The notes under the pieces are model-generated. The model worked only from the letters and a program-made list of their open reading frames with translations, was not told where the DNA came from and did no database searches. Shown piece after piece: positions 6,001-8,200 of a stretch of 8,200 nt of DNA (the stretch's first letter is position 1; every line of letters starts with the position of its first letter). Position numbers and translations under genes: made by a program. The stretch comes from Synechococcaceae cyanobacterium RL_1_2 (GTDB lineage Bacteria; Cyanobacteriota; Cyanobacteriia; Cyanobacteriales; JAAUPO01), in the NCBI GenBank assembly GCA_012033095.1, contig JAAUPO010000072.1, positions 1 to 8,200 on the forward strand, written 5' to 3'.

Positions 6001-8200
6001 CCACCTTTAATGCCCAAGCCCAATTACTCTTCTTCCAGGCTGATTTAACCGACAATCGACCCAATAATAGACCTAGCGGTATTTATGGCCAGTTTAGTTT
6101 AGACGTAGTGGGGGATAGCCGTGGTCGCATGACCTTTAACCGGTTGATTTCTACCCCCTTTAAACAATTATTTAATGTGGGCTTTGGTCTAGATGCCGAC
6201 CTAAGCATGAAAGCGACCCTTTCCCTAGGAACCCTCAATGGTCAGACGATCCAAGGGATTCCCAAATTGCGGGGGGATATTGATGTCAATTGGGGTTGGG
6301 CCGTAGGTCAACAATTTACTAACCCTGGCTTTGGGATTAATAACCTGGAGGTGGATCTAGGCTCCTACGTCCAAGGGTTCCTCAGCCCGATCGCCCAAAA
6401 AGTAAAAGACGTGCTTGATCCGGTTATGCCGATCGTGCGCTTGCTCAATACAAAAATTCCTGGTTTAGACATCATTCTCGATGACGATACCCTCAAAGGT
6501 TTAATTAACCTACTGATCCAACTCAAAGGCCGCAATCCCATTGATTTTTCCTTTATTGATGAAGCCGAACAGATTTATGCCCTAGTGGGGGTAATTGCCA
6601 GTCTGCAACCGGGGGATTGGATGCCCCTCGGTAACATTGCCGGTTTAGGAAGTAAAGCCGGCCCCACCAGTACCCAAGCCTCTGCCACGGGTCAAAATGT
6701 TGGTAGTATCACCGAAATAGAAAATAAACTTTATGGCTCCACTAGTAGTGGTGGGGCGGGTCTAAGAAAGGACTCAAAAACCAGCGGCACGAAGAAAACC
6801 CCTCGCTCTGGTTTCCAAGTATTACCTTACCTCAAAGATATTTCTAACTGGATGAACCTCTTAAGCGGTGGGGATGCCATTCTGTTCACCTATGAATTAC
6901 CGTTACTAGAATTTTCCGCAGATTTTGAAGTGTTACTGTTTAGCTACGGTATTCCCAAAATTGCTTCCATTAATATCAACGCGATCGCCGGGTTCGCCGC
7001 CACTGCCGATTTATCCTTTGGTTATGATACCTATGGTATTCGCCAAGCCATCAATACCGGTAATCCCCTGTATGCCCTAGATGGATTCTTCATTGGAGAC
7101 TGGACGATCGAGGGACTCCAAAAAGGCGAAGAAATTGAAAAACCAGAATTTACCCTCACTGGCTACATCGGACTAGAAGGGGAATTAGACATCTTCATTG
7201 CCAGCATTGGGGCCCAAGGTAAAATTGTCCTAGATGTCGATATTGATCTTCAGGACATCCCCAAATCTAGCCTCACCAAAAATAGTGATGGCTACGTCAC
7301 CAATATAACTTGGCGGGGAGATGGCAAGATTCGTGGCTCAGAAATTATTACGATGCTGGGTTTCCAAGATCCCCAATTAACCAATATTCCTAGCATTTTC
7401 CAAGCCCTATCCCGTCCCCTCAACCTCATCAATATTGATGCGGAGATTAGATTTGATCTAGATCTAGTGGGACAAGCCTTTGGGTTTGACTTTAGAGAAA
7501 ACCTTCTTAGCTTTACCCTCTTTGAATTTGACTGGAACCCAACCCCCGTCCAGCCCTATCTTGCTAGGGTTGAAAACGGCATCCTTTACCTCAATAGTGG
7601 CCCCGATGCCGGTCGTCGTACCTACGGCGAAACCAAGGATGGGGGAGAAATCTTTACCATTACACCGATCTCACCACAGGGGGAATCGGCGTTGAGTTTG
7701 ATAACTATTACCAAACCAAAGATCTCACAACCAACCAAGTCTTTACCGGCATCACCAAAATTGTGGCCTTAGGTGGTGCGGGGGATGATACCTTCGATGC
7801 TTCTCGTCTGTTAGATATTCCCGTAGAATTTTCCGGTGGAGATGGCAACGATACCCTTATTGACCGGCAATGGGGGCGGTATTCTGATTGGTGGTGCGGG
7901 GGATGACACCTTAGATGCATCCCGGGCCAATAAAATCTTTGCTAGCAATACTTGGAACGGAGGAGCTTTACTCCAAGCTAAAATCACCGCTAATGTAGCC
8001 GGCGGTGCGGCCCTTGCCTTTGTGGGCAATCAACTGATTGGCGGTGATGGGGACGATAAATTAAAAGGCGGTATCCTGGAGGATCTCCTCGATGGTGGTA
8101 GGGGTAATGACACCATGGACGGCGGGGCCGGAGCGGATTACCTCGATGGTGGAGAAGGGGCCGATAGCATTACCACTAGCACCCAGGATAATGTGGTAAT
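1..8200 (+). CDS. Giant RTX-type calcium-binding surface/secreted protein, internal part, frame broken by small indels
   Basis: The coding sense passes through frames 3, 1, 3, 2, 1, 3, 2 and 3 without a break in protein character, giving about 2,730 residues with both ends outside the window. Seen: tandem 107-residue repeats, repeated beta-rich modules joined by IPLIDKSL-type linkers, an EF-hand-like loop and C-terminal GGxGxDxLx nonapeptides. No cysteine occurs in the repaired reading; cysteines appear only when one reads past a break in the wrong frame. RTX nonapeptides bind calcium and are typical of proteins exported by type I secretion, which uses an uncleaved C-terminal signal; that end is not in view, so the export route is inferred. 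A likely role is adhesion, cell-surface coat or matrix; no catalytic motif was recognised. The breaks look like sequencing indels, but a recently inactivated gene cannot be excluded. Confidence 0.85.
3..83 (+). CDS. Giant protein, segment A (start of 107-residue repeat 1)
   Basis: Read from base 3, this piece gives TATTDDVGLTLTGATLAVAI and then DRVAGT before a TAG at 81-83. The first 20 residues match the opening of the next repeat (TTDDVGLNLTNVDLTVAI, from base 334) almost residue for residue, so the frame is certain. The last residues fit poorly: sister repeats read AND or APN and then GT, one residue fewer. The frame then moves to that of segment B. The nearest match at the nucleotide level is an extra G at 83, since GGAACCTAGTACC here corresponds to GGAACCTATACC at 397-408. 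There is no start codon or ribosome binding site; the gene continues upstream of the window. Confidence 0.75.
   Translation, partial: TATTDDVGLTLTGATLAVAIDRVAGT
15..1305 (+). repeat. Four tandem 107-residue (321-nt) protein repeats
   Basis: Units begin at the aspartate pair of the motif DDVGL or DDLGL at 15, 340, 661 and 982, and a fifth such pair (DDFGL) is at 1306. Spacings are 325, 321, 321 and 324 nt; the first is 321 plus a 4-nt net insertion. Each unit reads approximately DDxGLxLTNxxLxxAI, then GTYxYNLxNA, LVGIxxLTL, NISANGxATxTNVxIGTF and GAxIGxGAxT. Units 1 to 3 are close to one another; unit 4 is clearly more diverged and loses the NISANG block. The pattern suggests stacked beta-strand units in a filamentous extracellular stalk. 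The array probably continues upstream of the window. Confidence 0.85.
85..3513 (+). CDS. Giant protein, segment B (107-residue repeats and first beta-rich modules)
   Basis: This is the longest intact stretch, about 1,142 codons, ending at TAA 3511-3513. It opens with three and three-quarter 107-residue repeats (to about 1305), then diverged relatives (for example LVLKNDGRYAFQGF near 1786-1827), then larger beta-rich modules rich in alternating hydrophobic and Asn/Asp/Thr residues. Two linker motifs are present, LPILDRSI (2185-2208) and IPFIDKTL (3109-3132), and an acidic DPDGDG loop lies near 2917. A small beta domain (QYITLDRIGIFQITAVNGN) occupies about 3329-3385. An automatic caller would start at GTG 295, but that codon is the V of QNVGALIG within repeat 1, has no Shine-Dalgarno sequence, and the frame is open and homologous back to base 85. 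No catalytic residues were recognised; the role looks structural. Confidence 0.82.
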   Translation, partial: TYNLTNASAALVGIPNLTLTAANIAANGNATTTNVSIGTFALLISDNARINGSGLVFTKNLSGISFAAQNVGALIGSGASTPITTDDVGLNLTNVDLTVAIANDGTYTYNLQNASAGLVGIPNLTLAATNISANGDATNTNVNIGTFTLDVNGNAKLSGSALTFSKNAAGIQFSGNNIGAFIGYDKGTPSPNDDLGLLITNANLTIAIAPNGTYNYNLTNANASLIGISSLTLQSSNISANGNATSTNVTIGTFALGIVGSARINGNNLNFTKTATTITLGATNVNAFIGNGANTATTADDVGLAVTNTTFGLTLNQNSTYAYNANGTASLVGINFFNFNGTIAATGDQDKVSVALNNITLNLSQYARLQGNFNFSVFDQNNTEIIEFGMAGVSAFLGQGASTINTADDFGLGLSAVNGKFQIRKPINGIQSLAYDLSGTLAFSGFTGLTLGGTVKAQYNDATFDITINDNGTPTNTADDIILTRGLNRVSGTGLTLGVNALNSVGLQGSISTDAVLDLRNNGDIIAALANVTANISLANQTAGGNLGNTTSQTGTLAGSLENGYLGLVLKNDGRYAFQGFANANVTVNALKAGGDIGVYGVRTNNSSLVINETIQVGNETITINLNTANPNFNLDLGTQLVPIAFDPSGNTFGFNVSNISVDVSLETGVGVNIRGVLDDAATFLSGVKNDLNGTFVAQKLPILDRSIDQIIGVSNYLALGDQVNNYLSTSTDANTSNRSVLGLISYLKDNWLSQLPIYEGLTFVYDPNNSQFILTYASNTTYKTQFDLNLGDQVANLGLEFTGNASIELEVTPTIDFDLVFNWGTNPGVNFNLNNLGFSAAASVSDLVLGAYFGPLEASIGSYDIGKQKGSLNLGFAGGIAYGNFDSDPEKEWQFNITNGGTVDVTLPLYASLAGVEVGTDPANPPTVNLNGSLLVQKTESIDPDGDGPLGLTSLTYVSPGAIALTTANFDKLKNFSNFGVVDVLLMFRGMVSWAKDYRNYEIMETPIPFIDKTLGDALDFATAFNDDVLGKIDFYQPQINLTAGTGATVNQALTTLTASSAFSAQYLDPQTNSNINVVGQYITLDRIGIFQITAVNGNVLTIKQVNDTQDLQLNKVDNVASLVSNGVISNVNYTIHKNGN
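1306..1900 (+). repeat. Diverged relatives of the 107-residue repeat
   Basis: After the regular array, the same skeleton can still be followed with longer and irregular spacing. DDFGLGLSAVNGKFQI at 1306 is followed by LAYDLSGTLAFSGFTGLTL, and from 1771 NGYLGLVLKNDGRYAFQGF follows the same order (GLxL strand, then a G-x-Y-x-F/Y strand, then a small-residue strand). A NGTPTNTADD segment near 1498-1527 resembles the GAxTPxTTDD joint between units. These look like old duplicates; the boundaries are approximate. Confidence 0.5.
3511..3565 (+). CDS. Giant protein, segment C (short bridge between two frame breaks)
   Basis: About 18 codons in frame 3 read LIRSLQDLVVAINKSDILP. The frame upstream ends with HKNGN at a TAA and the frame downstream begins VTVPLEYDAVNNTF. 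The bridge matches the start of an earlier module of the same protein: RSVLGLISYLKDNWLSQLP (2299-2355) followed by YDPNNSQF corresponds to RSLQDLVVAINKSDILP followed by YDAVNNTF. That internal homology crosses both breaks and is the reason for calling so short a segment. Ordinary gene finding would leave this stretch as a false intergenic gap. Confidence 0.7.
3566..4141 (+). CDS. Giant protein, segment D (beta-rich module)
   Basis: About 191 codons in frame 2, ending in a TAG at 4139-4141. The first residues (VTVPLEYDAVNNTFTIPF) align with EGLTFVYDPNNSQFILTY around 2365 of the same protein, so this is a second copy of that module, followed by strand-like segments ending in LVIDF near 3763. 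A glycine-rich stretch (GGVGSGSGIG) lies near 3935-3964. GTG 3572 is the only plausible start an automatic caller would find; it is the second V of VTVPLEYD, lies inside the conserved module and has no ribosome binding site. The last dozen residues before the TAG (PLRFQIPWN) are out of frame; the true continuation, PTFTISDTVELGVYVPDLL, is in segment E. Confidence 0.8.
   Translation, partial: VTVPLEYDAVNNTFTIPFNFDYTVPVINDVSLDFLNLDLGELKLSSNGKIDLSASVMGSASLVIDFAGKTLTKADGTPLKDINGNDITTFDLFVDDVELKGEVNFNLEDLEVAAKLGFLELTAGGVGSGSGIGVSASIATGLAGKQSFSRLITGEFINDFYLNVNSEASARLRRLAIGAGAPPLRFQIPWN
4111..5532 (+). CDS. Giant protein, segment E (beta-rich modules with two helical linkers)
   Basis: About 473 codons in frame 1, ending at TAG 5530-5532. 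It begins TFTISDTVELGVYVPDLL, continuing segment D. A helical linker with IPLIDKSL (4426-4449) precedes a beta-rich module (about 4600-5200) that includes an acidic DDDGDRN loop near 4981. A second helical linker follows, FILDGIETALSILEETM and then IPLIGDSL (5443-5466). GTG 4132 is not a credible start: it is the V of DTVELGV, overlaps the out-of-frame tail of segment D and has no Shine-Dalgarno sequence. From memory, the last 60 residues resemble the linker that precedes the EF-hand-containing domain in giant secreted proteins of other bacteria; this is unchecked. Confidence 0.8.
   Translation, partial: TFTISDTVELGVYVPDLLKIGNGVKTLTQSPNIPFNLNTAIAQGQNILTTGTNAGQAAGLLVVIPDLKELISLKNLSFADIIRGIRAGIDFLNQSLNDEPFYTTPIPLIDKSLKNTFTFLDDIAAKIQQVADNPAGAIQQVESLIESTLGITDNNSLAPLDQKFALYLNGEFLNIHLGWGAVLEQDFGFALNLTDFPGGSALEGISSLVDINGGTKIKFKAQADLNFDIAISFTSLINGNPQILLQDYDSTTGKGTHAKVGITLAADNIDLGFKLGPINFGTTGGSLLLDDDGDRNTVGIAGLLVAIDQNPNTTGDTGYFDIINESLSNNFQIKVTGGFDLNLPLYIDFLGLRKDIGPLSIATNKAAYGDQALWQLFKHIVNAPDKGTANPVIFTAPNIKEVFALLGGDFSVLAILNDPSFILDGIETALSILEETMDSNLAQDIPLIGDSLGRGATFIRDIRQGVLADLRKN
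5529..7772 (+). CDS. Giant protein, segment F (EF-hand loop, beta domain, helical stretch, FGYDTYG module)
   Basis: About 747 codons in frame 3, ending at TAG 7770-7772. In order: a helical start LEGKGRAIELVQQTLWDVLG, the EF-hand-like loop (5613-5648), a long beta-rich domain with aromatic alternation (WSFDFGFGLSVSDTFY), a mostly helical stretch (about 6385-6600; FLSPIAQKVKDVLDPVMPIV), a basic low-complexity linker (6651-6812), and a beta module with FGYDTYGIRQ (7017-7046). GTG 5634 is the V at loop position 8 of the EF-hand, so a gene start there would cut the motif in half. The last 37 codons before the TAG are out of frame; the true path leaves at about 7660. From memory the domain order resembles the C-terminal half of giant planctomycete-type calcium-binding proteins. 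No enzyme motif was seen. Confidence 0.82.
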   Translation, partial: LEGKGRAIELVQQTLWDVLGPSNLGLLLDNDNDGDVDQNDVVANWVDINGNTLQRWVVGSNVPTGTDAIEFDLKLGGRLFGAGIDIPIDFQFPGIALDVNGGFGMSLDWSFDFGFGLSVSDTFYLLTNNDVNDKELEVNINVFLDGNPSSEHTPATATTFNAQAQLLFFQADLTDNRPNNRPSGIYGQFSLDVVGDSRGRMTFNRLISTPFKQLFNVGFGLDADLSMKATLSLGTLNGQTIQGIPKLRGDIDVNWGWAVGQQFTNPGFGINNLEVDLGSYVQGFLSPIAQKVKDVLDPVMPIVRLLNTKIPGLDIILDDDTLKGLINLLIQLKGRNPIDFSFIDEAEQIYALVGVIASLQPGDWMPLGNIAGLGSKAGPTSTQASATGQNVGSITEIENKLYGSTSSGGAGLRKDSKTSGTKKTPRSGFQVLPYLKDISNWMNLLSGGDAILFTYELPLLEFSADFEVLLFSYGIPKIASININAIAGFAATADLSFGYDTYGIRQAINTGNPLYALDGFFIGDWTIEGLQKGEEIEKPEFTLTGYIGLEGELDIFIASIGAQGKIVLDVDIDLQDIPKSSLTKNSDGYVTNITWRGDGKIRGSEIITMLGFQDPQLTNIPSIFQALSRPLNLINIDAEIRFDLDLVGQAFGFDFRENLLSFTLFEFDWNPTPVQPYLARVENGILYLNSGPDAGRRTYGETKDGGEIFTITPISPQGESALSLITITKPKISQPTKSLPASPKLWP
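5613..5648 (+). other. EF-hand-like calcium-binding loop
   Basis: The twelve residues DNDNDGDVDQND fit the canonical loop: Asp at positions 1, 3 and 5, Gly at 6, a hydrophobic residue at 8, and an acidic residue at 12. It follows SNLGLLL and precedes VVANWVD. A second calcium-binding element besides the RTX repeats supports a calcium-stabilised extracellular protein. The loop is intact only in frame 3, and it spans the GTG at 5634 that an automatic caller would take as a start. Confidence 0.7.
6651..6812 (+). other. Low-complexity Ser/Thr/Gly/Lys linker
   Basis: About 54 residues between the helical stretch and the FGYDTYG module. The composition is Ser, Thr, Gly and Lys (SKAGPTSTQASATGQN; STSSGGAGLRKDSKTSGTKK). 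It is locally basic, unlike the acidic remainder of the protein, and lacks the alternating strand pattern. It is probably a flexible inter-domain tether. Confidence 0.6.
7661..7864 (+). CDS. Giant protein, segment G (entry into RTX repeats)
   Basis: About 68 codons in frame 2, starting YTDLTTGGIGVEFDNYYQ after GGEIFTI of segment F. The stretch ends with two RTX nonapeptides, GGAGDDTFD (7772-7798) and GGDGNDTLI (7835-7861). These sequences are invisible in the frame of segment F, which reads into a lysine- and serine-rich nonsense tail and stops at 7770. The frame then changes again after the aspartate codon at 7862-7864; unrepaired, it would end at TGA 7904-7906 after a tryptophan- and cysteine-containing tail that is unlike the rest of the protein. 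Confidence 0.75.
7772..7916 (+). repeat. RTX nonapeptides, first group
   Basis: GGAGDDTFD (7772), GGDGNDTLI (7835) and GGAGDDTLD (7890) fit GGxGxDxLx. The 7772 and 7890 copies are near-identical DNA (both start GGTGGTGCGGGGGATGA) and both continue as DASR, indicating a local duplication. With the extra base at 7864-7865 removed, the 7835 and 7890 copies are exactly 54 nt apart, that is two nonapeptides, with a degenerate unit DGNGGGILI between them. Confidence 0.8.
7866..8200 (+). CDS. Giant protein, segment H (RTX calcium-binding repeats, runs off window)
   Basis: Frame 3 from GGC 7866, open to the end of the window (111 complete codons and two bases). It continues the nonapeptide pattern with GNGGGILI and GGAGDDTLD (7890-7916), then about 40 residues of non-RTX sequence (SNTWNGGALLQAKITANVAG), then five consecutive nonapeptides from 8040. 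Such repeats form a parallel beta-roll binding Ca2+ between turns. No stop codon and no type I secretion signal is visible; the C-terminus lies downstream. Confidence 0.8.
8040..8174 (+). repeat. RTX nonapeptide ladder (five consecutive repeats)
   Basis: Nonapeptides start at 8040, 8067, 8094, 8121 and 8148, exactly 27 nt apart: GGDGDDKLK, GGILEDLLD, GGRGNDTMD, GGAGADYLD and GGEGADSIT. Four fit GGxGxDxhx with h hydrophobic; the second (GGILEDLLD) is degenerate in its first half. Consecutive copies form a calcium-filled parallel beta-roll in proteins of known structure. Confidence 0.88.

Larger units (their letters stand above)
382..6988. repeat. Six HIP1 palindromes (GCGATCGC)
   Basis: Exact octamers are at 382-389, 703-710, 2971-2978, 4228-4235, 4988-4995 and 6981-6988. 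Random expectation in 8.2 kb is about 0.1. HIP1 is a hallmark of many cyanobacterial genomes and supports the host assignment. The copies at 382 and 703 are 321 nt apart, the same position in successive protein repeats, so they were copied with the repeat. The matching place in repeat 1 (57-68) reads GCGATCGATCGC, a HIP1 with an extra GATC. Confidence 0.85.

Noticed and set aside
3510..7661. Phase variation through homopolymer slippage
   Set aside because: The tracts are only 2-5 bases, too short for hypermutable slippage, and several would have to be in register at once.

Overview
The whole 8.2-kb window lies inside one giant plus-strand gene. Neither its start nor its end is present. Once seven small reading-frame breaks are repaired, translation is continuous from base 3 to the last base, about 2,730 residues with no stop. 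The protein is Asn/Gly/Asp/Thr/Leu-rich, apparently cysteine-free and beta-strand-like, and it ends (within the window) in hemolysin-type (RTX) calcium-binding nonapeptides. I read it as the central and C-terminal part of a very large secreted or cell-surface calcium-binding repeat protein. The host is most likely a cyanobacterium: I find six exact copies of the octamer GCGATCGC (HIP1), the cyanobacterial over-represented palindrome, where chance predicts far fewer than one.

Layout. Bases 15-1305 hold four head-to-tail units of about 107 residues (321 nt), and more diverged relatives run to about 1900. Bases about 1900-5530 hold several larger beta-rich modules separated by short helical linkers, each carrying a motif of the type I-P-L-I-D-K-S-L. 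Bases 5529-7660 hold an EF-hand-like loop (5613-5648), a long beta-rich part, a helical stretch, a basic Ser/Thr/Gly linker (6651-6812) and a final beta module containing FGYDTYGIRQ. Bases 7772-8174 hold RTX nonapeptides, five of them in a perfect 27-nt ladder. From memory, the order from the IPLIGDSL linker through the EF-hand loop, the FGYDTYG module and the RTX repeats resembles the C-terminal half of giant secreted proteins of planctomycetes and other aquatic bacteria, some annotated as LEPR-XLL or calcium-binding proteins. I could not check this by search.

The frame breaks are near 62-83 (net +4 nt against sister repeats), 3510 (-1), 3564 (-1), 4107 (-1), 5524 (-1), 7660 (-1) and 7864 (+1). 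Five are one-base losses in short homopolymers, and protein homology or repeat phase resumes at once on the other side. Indel errors in an uncorrected assembly explain this best; a very recently inactivated gene is the alternative. Automatic gene calls would split the region into several 'genes' starting at internal GTG codons (295, 3572, 4132, 5634). These have no convincing ribosome binding sites and fall inside conserved domains, so they should not be read as separate proteins.

I see no promoter, terminator, RNA gene, CRISPR array, insertion sequence or second gene. There is no intergenic stretch: all sequence is coding once the frame is followed.
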